NCBI RefSeq assembly: GCF_023101765.2
Contig: NC_064225.1
Span: 2,480,001 to 2,544,000, forward strand
Length of the DNA stretch: 64,000 bases
Source of the DNA: Spodoptera frugiperda
Lineage: Eukaryota > Arthropoda > Insecta > Lepidoptera > Noctuidae
Reading direction: 5' to 3'
Below, piece after piece: positions 52,110 through 62,261 of the stretch. The translations under genes and the position numbers were made by a program. The notes below the pieces were generated by a model. That model was not told the origin of the DNA. It saw only the letters and a program-made list of their open reading frames with translations, and ran no database searches. Each line of letters begins with the position of its first letter. Position 1 is the first letter of the stretch.

Positions 52110-53068
52110 TAATTTATCGAAAAAAGTAAATAAATAGTAAAAAGGTATGAAAAAAATAATATCAATATAATAAAACATTTAGTACAAAGAAAATGCTCTA
52201 ACGGAGTATAGATAATTCTATGTCGATCGTTACACGACTTCGGTTCATGTTATTGTTTTAATTCATCGAAAAAAAGTAAATAAATAGTAAAAAGGTATGA
52301 AAAAAATAATATCAATATAATTAAACTTTTAGTACAAACAAAATGCCCGAACGGAGTATAAATAAATAATCCAAGTTGTCTTTATCCTCGATAGATGGCG
52401 TTGGGATCGAAATAGATCGCGCTATGGTTTCGTTACATTCATTTGGTTGGGTATCGGCCGAGCGCTTCGGTACTATCGTAGAAAAAGTGTATTATCAGTC
52501 GTATGATTATTTGTCTGTAGTGGTCCTGCTGTTTCGTATATTCTAAATTGGTTTCGTTGTATTTGTCAATTAATAAGTTTATTTGTTGGGTTTTCCTGGT
52601 TTTTTGGTTAAACTATTTAACGTAGGTTTAGTTTGATATCGATTATTAGTAGTTACTGTAGTTAGTTTTTTTAATAAAATTGTAAGTCTAATTTTTTTTT
52701 AATTAGATTAGATTTAAGTCGTTTCTTTTAAATTATTTAGTTTAAGCTTGGTTATTATAGCATAGAGGATAGGTTGTAATAATAATATAGTTTCTTTTTT
52801 AATTGTTTTAAATTCGTAATTCGTAGCTTTCTTTAGTTTTAAGTTAGTTTAAGTCCGTTTTTAAACTATTTTTTCAATGCCCTAAGTGAGTATACATCTA
52901 TTAAATTCAAACGCAGAGCTCATTATGTTGATTTTTGAAGAGTTCCCTGGAATATCTTCCACATCTCATTTTTGAAGAGATCCCGCGAGATCGGGAACTA
53001 TGTGATTAAAACCAAAAATTTGCCGGAAGTCACTATTCCACGCGAACGAAGTCGCGGGCAAAAGCTAG

Positions 53069-53670
53069 TCTACAATATTTTTTTGTTCGAAGAGAATATT
53101 TTGTTTTATTCGAAAAGTTACTCTTTTTCGTTGGAGAAGAGTATTTTTTTGAATAGTGGTAATGATTCCAGAGGTTCTATTGAACAGTTCTGTAATACTT
53201 TATTCAACTCTGCATACTAGTTACGTATACTCATATTAAAGTCTAATATTCAAAATAATAATTCAAAACCATCATAAAACATAACCTACATTAAGATAAT
53301 CATCTCTTTACGTCATTCCCTGACATACAACTCTGGAACTAAAACGTAATCTCATTCACCGATCCCTAGCTACCCTCATTCCTGTCTACCCTTACATCTA
53401 AGAGGCAGGCGTGAAGATAAGCCCTGTCCATGTTTCCCATTACCATGACACGTCGGTCAGATCTCACGATATACTGAGCTCACGTGCGGGCCACACGGGC
53501 TGTGTGTTACACCGTCTCGTAACATGAGAGACTTTAATGTAAAGTTGAGATGAAATTAATTTTGTATGTAGCAGTTTAGATATTTATATGAGATTGCAGC
53601 AAATCATCATAATTTTACTTTGTAATAAGAATAAGGGTCGTATCGTGCGTATACGCAATGCTAATAACTT
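53069..53670. other. no gene or recognised repeat
   Basis: The 82-codon frame at 52972-53220 starts inside Helitron A and is not a gene. ATCTAAGAGGCAGGCGTGAA near 53396 recalls the LINE tail at 54665 but is too short to call. Confidence 0.4.
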
Positions 53671-53822
53671 CAATATACAACCACTTTTCACCATTTGTGT
53701 TAAAGTCCTATGTAATAGTGGGTGAGCCCATTGCCATAATATACTGCCTTTTTTAGGTTCCGTGTTCCCACTGAGAAATTTTCCAGGACCCGCACTTACG
53801 ACCACTCGAACTACGGGACAGT
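53671..53822 (-). mobile_element. R1 SINE, degraded
   Basis: ACCACTTTTCACCATTTGTG, GTCCTATGTAATAGTGGGTG, ACTGAGAAATTTTCC, then CGCACTTACGACCACTCGAA. The B box region is deleted. Confidence 0.55.
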
Positions 53823-54584
53823 CGATAAGAGTACAATTCGTTATTAGAGTTTTTGTATCCATTTATTGGAAGTAGATTTTATCTTTACTTCGTTACTTAT
53901 TAGTTCACAGTTTTGTTTCAATTGAAAAAACAAACTGTTAGTATTCCCATTTTTTTCGATTTATAGTAAACAATAATTTAAATGAAATTGTGTTCACAAA
54001 CTCTAAATACGAATCATTGAAACCACACTACGGTGTAAGCGGCAACTACCATTGAAAACCTCCCACCGGAGTAACATGCAGACGAAATGGAAATTTAAAC
54101 TTAATACGTTTATAATAATTCTCCATTCTATATCCAGTCTTTGTTAAAGCCCTCGTGTGAAGCATTTTGTTATAATTAAATTTACTTTAAGAGCTCCTAA
54201 TTGCATTCTATATATGAGACTTAAATGTTATGTTTGTACGTTTGTTTTGTATTCTAATGTTCCTTCATTTGACATGAATTCATTCAAATTATTATTCTGA
54301 TAACGGCAATGACCAATGTGACTGTTTCCGAGCTATATTTACTTTCAAAGATTATTTAGATACTATTGACAAACAATGAAGGAAAATATTAGGAGGAAAC
54401 CTGAGCTTAAAATTTCTAATTATAAGTGTAAAATCTCCAACCCGCATTGAGCAAGCCTAAGTTCCATCATACTATGGGTGTAATAATTCAATCATACCCA
54501 AATCATTGTACAAAAGTAGGATACTCTAGACGGACACATAGAGACCAGATTGACGTTATACCTATTAAAGAACCCTTAACAGAT
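53823..54584. other. no gene or recognised repeat
   Basis: AT-rich filler. Nothing assignable. Confidence 0.45.
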
Positions 54585-54724
54585 GAGCATGCATGAACAG
54601 ACTCATGACTGATGTGATACTGTTGATGAAGCGAAATAAGTATGTAAGATTCGTAGCAATTGGCGGTCCATTGTCTCTGCCTACCCCCATGGGAGACAAG
54701 CGTGAAGTTATATATGTATGTCAT
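54585..54724 (+). pseudogene. LINE pol 3' end relic, third type
   Basis: From 54625 the frame reads DEAK, a stop, then VCKIRSNWRSIVSAYPHGRQA and a stop at 54703. WRS.VSAYP is a C-terminal signature I know from moth RTE-like endonuclease-reverse transcriptases. The sequence ends in TATGTATG, a short-repeat tail. One in-frame stop and heavy 5' truncation mark it as dead. It may be a relative of the 35 kb element but with a different C-terminus and tail. Confidence 0.55.
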
Positions 54725-55000
54725 TATACGAAAATCAATTAGGTTAAGGTGAGTGCATTTACAGTTTACGGGTGCCAGTATTACGCGCTATACTACAAGC
54801 GTCCCCATTTATCGGGCACACTCCCAATAGTGAAACGTTTCAATTAAACTTTAGTCTGACCTAGAAATCGTATCTAGGACTCGGAAGTTTGTATCCGGAT
54901 ACGGTTTAAAGCAATTAGTTTGTCTGAGAGTAGGATCGTTACAGGCAAATGTGATGGTTTGTTTGTTTGTGTGTGGTTAAATTCTCTGGAATGAATGATT
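54725..55000. other. no gene or recognised repeat
   Basis: Mixed composition. Nothing assignable. Confidence 0.4.
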
Positions 55001-55058
55001 TTTTTTTATGGATGAAAATCATCCAATGATTTTTCCCGCCTTGAGCGAGGTGGGAGGG
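55001..55058 (+). repeat. R3 left end, fused to R1
   Basis: GAAAATCATCCAATGATTTT, CCGCCTTGAGCGAGGTGGGA, then the sequence switches to R1 at 55059 without a gap. Confidence 0.6.
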
Positions 55059-55216
55059 TCTGGAATTGTGCCATGTATATGGCAATAGGCTCACCCTTTA
55101 TTACATGGGACTTATTACACATATGGTTAAAAGTTGTACATTGTATCTATATTGTCACTACGTGCCCTAATGTGCACCTCTGCCTACCTCTCCAGGAATA
55201 AAAGGCGTGACGTTGC
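55059..55216 (+). mobile_element. R1 SINE 3' part, fused to R3
   Basis: TCTGGAATTGTGCCATGTAT, CAATAGGCTCACCCTTTATT, TGCACCTCTGCCTACCTCTC, AAAAGGCGTGACGTTGC. The head is missing. Confidence 0.65.
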
Positions 55217-55603
55217 TAAAAAAGTCTACTATTACCATGCCTCACTACAAAATATTATGCACCTCGACTTACTAACATATTTTCACGACAAAACTAGCAA
55301 AAACATAACCAAAAGAAGTTACCACAGAGAACCATTCACTATAAAGATACAGGAATACCTAAATGTTCTTTCTTACGCTCCCTCTTTCCCCCCTCCCCCT
55401 AAGAAGATAACAGAACCGTAATAGTCTGTTTTTATTACCGAAACCACTTTGCGAAGGAATCCGAGACATTAAGAGGCATAATGTTGGTATACTATTAAGT
55501 GTAATGAATTCTTCCCTTTTTTGTCTTAATATTATAATAAGTATTGTATAATTAGACATAAAATATAGTGCTATACAATATATAGAATGTGCTTATAAAG
55601 TTT
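55217..55603. other. no gene or recognised repeat
   Basis: AT-rich with a C/T-rich run at 55376-55400. A 95-codon frame at 55134-55421 begins in R1 and is not a gene. Confidence 0.45.
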
Positions 55604-55768
55604 GTATTATAACTTTCGTGAATCATACTAAATTAATCATTATGTTTTTCAGCTTACTCACGTAATTATTTGATTATGCTGCTCATGAACATGAGCCTTT
55701 AGTATGGCTTGAAACTAGTCGATTTCTTCGTCGAATAAGACTGAGTAACTTAATAATTAGTTTGATAG
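55604..55768. repeat. T family repeat
   Basis: GTATTATAACTTTCGTGAAT, TTCAGCTTACTCACGTAATT, GCTGCTCATGAACATGAGCC, GTATGGCTTGAAACTAGTCG. Parts of T are in both orientations, as in a foldback. Confidence 0.45.
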
Positions 55769-56805
55769 TAAAGGGTTAAGAAATATTTTACTTAAAACAT
55801 GCTTTATAATTTTCTGCTTGTAAAAGACTTTTTGTAACTTAAATAAAGGAATAAAGGTGACAGAAAAGAACCCCACAAATCCAACAACGAAATATCCATT
55901 CAAAGTAGATTTTAAATTAAATGAATAAAATTTAAATCAAAATCCAAAAGAACAGAACCATCAGATAAACTTCTACTAAATAATGCCAAAACAAATTGAA
56001 AATACTCAAACACAACTTCACAATTAACACTAAAAGCAATAGATGTGTAATCAATCAAAACAAACAACTTTACAAGAAACAATAAGAAGTATTAGTGAAT
56101 GAAATTCATAAAGAAAAATTTTCCGTAGTAGCCCGCAGGTCAAGCTACACCTTTCAGCCAAATTCCAACTTTACTGTTGCCTTTTATAAAGTCGAAAATG
56201 TAATGAAATAAAAATTGACAGATTGGATGAGGTTGAGCTGCAGCTGCCCACTGTACGAATAGACAAATGAAACTGAAATTGTTTTTCCAATGTAATCTGG
56301 CTTGTTTGAAGCACGGACGGAACAACTTGCTACTTTGTGAGACTGTTGTTTCTGATAATGAACACATAATGTAGGTATTTTTGAGATATTGCATTGTCTA
56401 ACCATTTTATTACGAGTCTATTGTGAATTTGATTGCTGCATATATTATTTTCTATGTGTTTGAAGGTCGTATTGGTTGACCAAAGACGATAGCTATTCCA
56501 AAGACTGATGCGAGGCTAAAAGATTCATTCCACGGATGTAGCCTGCCAACCATCTATATGCTGCTGTCACGTATGTTGATGGCAAAAAAAACGCTCCACG
56601 ATTATCATTCTACATAAGTTGTAACTATGAACATTATATTATCATAATGACTGTTAAATTTACTAATATTGGAGTGATTCTCACATTGTTTTCTTCCCAT
56701 ACCTAGTGAGTTTTAATTGTTACTTAAATGAAGCACAAGAAATACATGATTTGGGCGTAATTGTGTACGTATGTACCTAAAAGTCGTTTAAATGCACTTA
56801 GTACC
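55769..56805. other. 1 kb without gene or known repeat
   Basis: AT-rich. Overlapping 84- and 73-codon minus frames at 56140-56405 are in different registers and have no recognisable features. Confidence 0.45.
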
Positions 56806-56963
56806 CTTAATACGAGCTTGCTTTACATTGAACAAAAACAAAACAAGAGCGCGTTCGACGCTCTGATTGGCCGGTGCAAATGTACCAACCTATCAAAGCC
56901 GAACGCATTCTCGTTTCCATCTTGTTCAACGTAAAACAAACTCATACTTAGCGCTCAGGATAC
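56806..56963. mobile_element. P family palindromic MITE
   Basis: TACGAGCTTGCTTTACATTG, GAGCGCGTTCGACGCTCTGA on the left; GCCGAACGCATTCTCGTTTC, TTCAACGTAAAACAAACTCA on the right. Confidence 0.6.
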
Positions 56964-57316
56964 TGGAAGATATTTCAGCACGAGACCACACTTCCAAAAA
57001 GAGAAGAGAAGAAAAGATAATCCACATTTTGTAACCTAATATATTTTTCTTTTGAACAATATTCTTCTGGAATGCTGAAGAATATTCTAGAATGTAGTAC
57101 AAGCATAACCGTTTTAGTTCAGTGTTGTAGATAGCGCTTCAAGCTTTTTCATTAAACATTCAGCATCTAATCTTGGTGAGAAGCGAAGCTGGGAGCACAC
57201 AGTTTGCAATAACATATCTTTACTTGCAACTACAGGGTAAAATCATTTTCGAAATCGTTCTGTAAAAGGCTAACTTTTTCGCGTGACTTTACTCTTACTT
57301 GTGTTTATATTGGTGA
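56964..57316. other. no gene or recognised repeat
   Basis: Mixed, with a GAAGAGAAGAAAAG run near 57000. Nothing assignable. Confidence 0.4.
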
Positions 57317-57408
57317 GGAGAGAGGGAGTGTCAGTCTCTTACTGACTAAAAACCATCCCGTTCCTGCTCCTGCTCTTCGAGCCAGAGCTCCGGTAACCCA
57401 GCTAGGTA
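57317..57408 (+). repeat. R3 repeat, 5' truncated
   Basis: GGAGAGAGGGAGTGTCAGTC, ACTAAAAACCATCCCGTTCC, TCTTCGAGCCAGAGCTCCGG, stops at GCTAGGTA. It is 40 bp from another R3 in the same orientation. Confidence 0.6.
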
Positions 57409-57448
57409 TGTTTATATTAAATTCATCAATAAATGTTGTCTTTTTCTT

Positions 57449-57600
57449 TTTAAGGAAGGAAAGTCATCCAATGACTTCTCCCGCCTTGGGCGAGGTGAGA
57501 GAGAGTGTCAGAATCTTACTGACTAAAAACCATCCCGTTCTTACTTCTGCTTTTCGAGCCGGAGCCCCGGTAAACCCGCTAGGTAGTCCGCAGCTCCGAT
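57449..57600 (+). repeat. R3 repeat, full length
   Basis: GGAAAGTCATCCAATGACTT through TTTTCGAGCCGGAGCCCCGG to GTAGTCCGCAGCTCCGATAC. Confidence 0.65.
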
Positions 57601-57736
57601 ACTTATTTAGCCTGCGGCTAGGATCATTCTAATACCAAAATAAACAGCTCCCAATTTAAACCACAATGATATTATTGCAACGTTATTGTTTTCATATACC
57701 ACGGAATCATTAAAGTCGTGTAAACATTCAAATGTA

Positions 57737-57833
57737 CACACGACACATAAAGCTGAACAACCAATATAAACTGACCGTTGAATGTGCGCAAAGATGGTAC
57801 AAAGCGAGACCAAGATAAACTGGTTATGTTTAT
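57737..57833 (-). repeat. dispersed monomer of the 95-bp repeat
   Basis: On the minus strand: AACCAGTTTATCTTGGTCTC, ACATTCAACGGTCAGTTTAT, TTGGTTGTTCAGCTTTATGT. It matches the unit at 9881-9975 at about four in five positions by eye. Confidence 0.55.
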
Positions 57834-58091
57834 TTTGATATGTAGCCTATGTAAAATAATACATATTATTATCGTATTATGGTTGAAATTACCTTTCATA
57901 TTACGATCATTTGCATGACATTAAATTCATAATCTGGGCCTTATTTGGGCTCACGTGTAATGCGCTTTAACATGTCATAATTGTTATTGTTTCCAACGAG
58001 GTTTTATGGTTTATATTTGTACTGGAGTAGTGTAGTAATGTGTTTTTTGTAAATTACTTATTTTTGCGTAGTATTTTTTTATAGTGACTGA

Positions 58092-58352
58092 CTAGTTTTC
58101 CACCAAAGATGTTGATACTACGTTGCTGTGGATGCGTTTTGGCGTACACCAATCATACTCATTGTTAGACATAGCTTTAGAACTGTTGGAAACGGACTCA
58201 GCTAAGCTATATTTTTTCATATGGAAAAATGTGCTATGACGACTTGCTATAGTGCTGCTAGATGTGCTATGGATGGCTTCCCTTCCATCGATATATTGCA
58301 CTTAGCTGTTCATCTTCCTTGCACAACATAGCTTTATCTTAGAAAGTCGCAT
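58092..58352 (+). repeat. K family repeat
   Basis: TTTTCCACCAAAGATGTTGA, GTTGCTGTGGATGCGTTTTG, CACCAATCATACTCATTG, GGACTCAGCTAAGCTATATT, GATGTGCTATGGATGGCTTC. The 69-codon minus frame is a repeat frame. Confidence 0.5.
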
Positions 58353-58624
58353 AGAATTCACAGCCAAAAAGTATCATTCTTTTATAACAAATTTTTTTCC
58401 TTTTGGCAAATTTATCAACAGCCAAACTCAAAATGTGTCGCTATTAATTGACACTTACCTACTGATTTGATCACTATCTAACCATTCAAAGCTAAAGTAG
58501 AAAAAAAAATTACATTAACATACATCTAATTGACATCCATTAAACTCTCGTTAGAACCACCAAAAGCTGTATATAACATGACATTACGCAACATCCACGT
58601 TGCTCACGTCAGGATTAAATCCGT
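58353..58624. other. no gene or recognised repeat
   Basis: AT-rich filler. Nothing assignable. Confidence 0.4.
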
Positions 58625-58800
58625 ACTAACAATATAAATGTGAAAGTGTGTATGTCTGTTTATTTGTCCTTTTTCTACGGCAAAACAGAGCGACGTATTG
58701 ACGTGATTTTTTTACTTGAAGATAGTTGATGCGATGGAGTAGACATAATAGGGTACTTTTTGTCTTTTTCTAATCCCCCATTGTCTAAATGGTGTAAATT
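58625..58800 (+). mobile_element. Helitron-like 5' fragment (third lineage)
   Basis: CTAACAATATAAATGTGAAA, TACGGCAAAACAGAGCGACG, GACGTGATTTTTTTACTTGA, GGGTACTTTTTGTC. A block common in moth Helitron-type repeats. Ends not defined. Confidence 0.4.
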
Positions 58801-58861
58801 GTGGAATGTTTTACATATGGAACATTTCACAATTTTCAACGTTTAAAGCTAAAAACATAGC

Positions 58862-59010
58862 TTTCATCTCAAAGGGGTAGGTAGAGGCACATTAAGTATG
58901 ACCGTAAGTCTTTTACACTTGTTGTCATTTTTATATCTACATATAAGATGGACTATTGGTAAGCATATTGGCACGTTTTAGATTCCGTTACTGATATTTT
59001 GAAACCCAGA
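58862..59010 (-). mobile_element. R1 SINE, very degraded
   Basis: CAAAGGGGTAGGTAGAGGCA followed by weak ordered matches (TTGTCATTTTTATATC, GGTAAGCATATTGGCACG, GATTCCGTTACTGATATTTT). Confidence 0.35.
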
Positions 59011-59051
59011 CGAACTATTTGTAGCTAATAAAAATCATTTTTTTCAACAAA

Positions 59052-59125
59052 ACGTTGCTCAACTTTTATTTTGTGTTGTCTGGTGCGTTTTTACAAGTTT
59101 ACTGAAACAATAATTTTGATCACAT
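59052..59125 (-). mobile_element. R2 SINE, very degraded
   Basis: AACGTTGCTCAACTTTTATT, TGTGTTGTCTGGTGCGTTTT, GAAACAATAATTTTGATCAC: R2 body with deletions. Confidence 0.35.
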
Positions 59126-59602
59126 TAGATACTAACCATCATTTTTTTCAAAGCAATTTGTGTGCCTTGCCTTAAAAATCACATGCGAAGCCGCGTGTGT
59201 CAACCTAGTAATACCACATCCGAGTGCCAGTTTAAAATCCATTACAATTCTATACATAGCCCAAACAAAGCCGTATGATGGTAATTACTGTACCGTAATT
59301 GAATTTCAGTCACACGCGTTTGCTGTCATATACAGGGTGCTTGTAATTAGCGGCAACAGTCGACCAATATTGTAATGTTTGATCGTGATCGTTTGCTACG
59401 AGTGTGCCTTTTGTCTGCACGGAATATTGATTTGAGTTTAATTTTGTATTTATGTTATAATTATAGTCTTGGTTTCGGGTGTTTTGGTTATAATTATTTG
59501 TGTAATTAGGAACTAGAAAACTGTGGTGACATAAGTAGAATTTATTTTTTTGTCACCGTTCTGCTCTCGTGGGTTTCACTAAATTAAGAGTCTGGTAAGT
59601 AT

Positions 59603-59835
59603 GACTGCCTCGTTTCGAGTAGTCGTTTAGTGCGACTCCTGGAACATTCCGGCAATTTCCCGGGTCAACGTATTACTGGGCTTTTTTCGGTTTTCAGCGA
59701 AAATTTTCCAGTAGTAGCACAGAGTCTGGAATAGTGTCCAGTATATGGCGTATCGCTCACACCTTTTACATGGGACTTTTTTCCGCATTATATAGGGTTT
59801 CTAAGATTATCGTAATGAGCAACTCTGCCTACACT
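59603..59835 (+). mobile_element. R1 SINE in array, degraded (unit 1)
   Basis: GACTGCCTCGTTTCGAGTAG, GGGCTTTTTTCGGTTTTCAG, AGTCTGGAATAGTGTCCAGT, ACATGGGACTTTTTTCCGCA, then a decayed 3' end. Confidence 0.55.
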
Positions 59836-60084
59836 TCGCTGACAAACGGTGAAGTTGAAAATTTCGTAATTAGCGGAAACCCCAGTCGACCAATATTGTA
59901 ATGTTTATCACGGAATATTGATTTGAGTTTAATTTTGTAATTATCGTTAACTTGGTTTCGGGTGTTTTGGTTATAATTTGTTGAGGTAAGCGTGGTGACA
60001 TGAAAGTGAATTTAGTTACTTTTATCACCACTGCGACTCCTGATGTGGGTTTCGTACTTAAGAATCGATTAAGAGTGGCCACTA

Positions 60085-60260
60085 AGTAACTGCTTCTGGT
60101 GAGTGGTTTAAATTGCGACTCCGACAAGGGGTCCTTCGATTCCCGGGCGCACACGAAGCCGTTGTCCGTAGCAATTTCCTAGTACTACCGGACATCTGGA
60201 GTGCCAGTATATAAAAGGCTCACCCCTATTACAATTCTATACATAGCCCGGTGAAAGTTG
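60085..60260 (+). mobile_element. R1 SINE in array, mosaic (unit 2)
   Basis: Head and B-box side (GGGGTCCTTCGATTCCCGGG) then GCTCACCCCTATTACA. At 60234 it passes into the second array block, but GGTGAAAGTTGAGTGTAC from R1 reappears inside that block. Confidence 0.5.
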
Positions 60261-60613
60261 AGTGTACAAAGCCGTATGATGGTAATTACTGTACCGTAAT
60301 TGAATTTCAGTCACACGCGTTTGCTGTCATATACAGGGTGCTTGTAATTAGCGGCAACAGTCGACCAATATTGTAATGTTTGATCGCTCGTCGTTTGCTA
60401 CGAGTGTGCCTTTTGTATGCACGGAATATTGATTTGAGTTTAATTTTGTATGTGTTATATAGTCTTGGTTTCGAGTATTTTGGTTATAATTATTGGTGTA
60501 ATTAGGAAAATGTGGTGACATGAGAGTAGAATATGTTTTATTATTCCACTACTGCTACTGCTCTCGTGGGTTTCGTACCTAAGAATCGATTAAGAGTCTA
60601 CCCAATTAAGTAT

Positions 60614-60943
60614 GACTGCCTCGTTGGTCGAGTGGTCGCAAGTGCGACTGCCGAACAAGGGGTCTCAAGTTCGATTTCCGGGTCGGGCAAAGTATTACTG
60701 GGCTTTTTTCGGTTTTCCAAAAATTTCTCAGTAGTAGCACAGAGCTTTTTTCGGTTTTCCAAAAATTTCCCAGTAGTAGCACAGAGTCTGGAATTGTGTC
60801 CAGTATATGGCAATAGGCTCAGCCCTATTACATGGGACTTCTAACGCAAATGGTGAAAATTGGGTGTACATTGTATAGCGGCATTACGTGTCGTAATGAG
60901 CACCTCTGCCTACCCCTTCGGGGATAAAAAGGCGTGACGTTGC
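60614..60943 (+). mobile_element. R1 SINE in array, well kept (unit 3)
   Basis: GACTGCCTCGTTGGTCGAGT, GTTCGATTTCCGGGTCGGGC, body, GGGGATAAAAAGGCGTGACG and a T run. It holds a 42-bp internal tandem duplication (60703-60744 and 60745-60786) over CTTTTTTCGGTTTTCC...AGCACAGAG. Confidence 0.75.
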
Positions 60944-61354
60944 TTTTTTTTGGTAATTAGCGGCAACAGTCGACCAATATTGTAATGTTTGATCGCTCGA
61001 CGTTTGCTACGAGTGTGCCTTTTGTCTGCACGGAATATTGATTTGAGTTTAATTTTGTATATGTTATAATTATAGTCTTGGTTTCGGGTGTTTTGGTTAT
61101 AATTGGTGTAATTAGGTAAGTGTGGTCACGTGTGAGTAGAATTTATTTTATTTAGTCACCATTGCTACTCCTCTCGTGGGTATCGTTCGTACCTGAGAGT
61201 CTGCCCAATTTAGTATAAGGCTCTGTGTTTGACGTCGAAGATTTTTAGTTTCTGATTTTGGAATTTATAACAAACCAAACAGGATATAGATAGTCGACGA
61301 TTTTTTCTCTGATTTTAATAAAAATAGCTTCAGATAGAAATGTGTTTACAAGTC

Positions 61355-61461
61355 ATTCTCTCTCTCTCCCTATCTCTCCCTCTCTCTCTCTCTCTCTCAC
61401 TCTCATTCTATTTCTCTCTCTCCCTCTCACTCTCACTCTATTTCTCTCTCTTCCTCTCTCG
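61355..61461 (+). repeat. (CT)n microsatellite
   Basis: Over 100 bp of CT-rich dinucleotide with CCC and ATTT interruptions. The 83-codon Leu/Ser-rich frame at 61340-61591 is a product of this tract. Confidence 0.85.
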
Positions 61462-61589
61462 CTTCTGCTCTCACTCATATCTGCTGACAAGCGATGACGC
61501 AGCTAACAATGTAGCCCACCTGTTCACGAGTAACCTAATTTCGTCAAAAACTGACAATGTCATTAAAAAGTGGATACACAGTGTACTAT

Positions 61590-61693
61590 GATTACATCTC
61601 TAAATACCACTTCAGGGAATTTCAGGCTGAAATTCAAATGAATGAATTTGAGAGCCAAAGTGCTGTTAAATAATAAAGGCGATTACAGTGTAT
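61590..61693 (+). repeat. direct repeat left of R4
   Basis: ATTACATCTCTAAATACCAC, AGGGAATTTCAGGCTGAAAT, GAATGAATTTGAGAGCCAAA, GCTGTTAAATAATAAAGGCG. Partner at 62262. Confidence 0.65.
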
Positions 61694-61858
61694 AGTAGCA
61701 TACTGTTTAATGCGAGGTCAACGTGACTAGCGAAGGTATTCGGGTTCGATTTTCAGTTTTTGAAAACGAAATATGAGAAAAACAATCATATCTCTCGATC
61801 TATTCATACTAAAACTACAGGAATTAGTGGGAGGGATGAGATCCCTATCTCATCACAC

Positions 61859-62149
61859 TTTTTTATCGTATTAGCCGGTAAGCGAGCAGACGGATCATCT
61901 GATGGTAAGCAATCGCCACCGCCAATGAACACTATGGTGTTTCACCAGAGGCATTACAAGTGCGTTGCCAGCCTTTTGGGGGTTAGGAATTTAAGGGTTG
62001 TTGGGGAATTGGGCATTGGGAAGATTGGGAAGGGGGCTAATTGGGCCTCCAGTAACCTCACTCACACAACGCAAGCGTCGGTTTTTGTGAAGCCGTGGTA
62101 TCACTCCGGTGGAGCCGGCCTATTCGTACCGAAGCATGGCTTTCACACA
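61859..62149 (-). mobile_element. R4 repeat, full length
   Basis: TTTTTTATCGTATTAGCCGG, CATCTGATGGTAAGCAATCG, GCGTTGCCAGCCTTTTGGGG, GGAAGATTGGGAAGGGGGCT, GAAGCATGGCTTTCACACAC. It lies between the two direct repeats. The 138-codon frame across it is a repeat frame. Confidence 0.75.
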
Positions 62150-62261
62150 CTTAAATATTGTGATAAAACCATGTAGACTACTTTTTCCTCTAACCACGTA
62201 GGTAAAAGTTAGCAAGTACATATAATATACATATATACTATACAGGTATACATACACAGCT

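Larger units (their letters stand above)
50627..53068 (+). mobile_element. Helitron A, copy 2, split
   Basis: Starts TCTATACATATAATAAAATC after A (50626) and ends with the CCACGCGAACGAAGTCGCGG hairpin, GCTAG and T (53069), a textbook non-autonomous Helitron terminus. Without the 976-bp insertion it is about 1.47 kb and nearly identical to copy 1, except for a longer (TGTC)n tract and a few short indels. It carries the same 150-bp internal duplication. The insertion falls in the first of the two internal units. Confidence 0.8.
59246..61215 (+). repeat. complex tandem array with embedded R1 SINEs
   Basis: A block beginning TAATTAGCGGCAACAGTCGA starts at 59343, 59867, 60344 and 60954 (steps of about 524, 477 and 610 bp). 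Each copy continues through GGAATATTGATTTGAGTTTA, CTTGGTTTCGGGTGTTTTGG and, where kept, CTCTCGTGGGTTTCG. A second block (ATTCTATACATAGCCC... ATATACAGGGTGCTTG) precedes copies 1 and 3. R1 lies after copies 1, 2 and 3 and is absent after copy 4. No gene is visible. Confidence 0.75.

Noticed and set aside
3600..61000. Functional tRNA genes at R1 and R2 heads
   Set aside because: A- and B-box words are present but the cloverleaf is incomplete, each is followed by the same SINE body, and copies are many and truncated.
61340..61591. Leu/Ser-rich 83-codon frame as a membrane protein
   Set aside because: It is translation of a CT microsatellite.
61760..62176. 138-codon frame as a gene
   Set aside because: It reads through a full R4 copy; R4 copies elsewhere give similar peptides in many frames (for example GKIGKG and SLTQ words).
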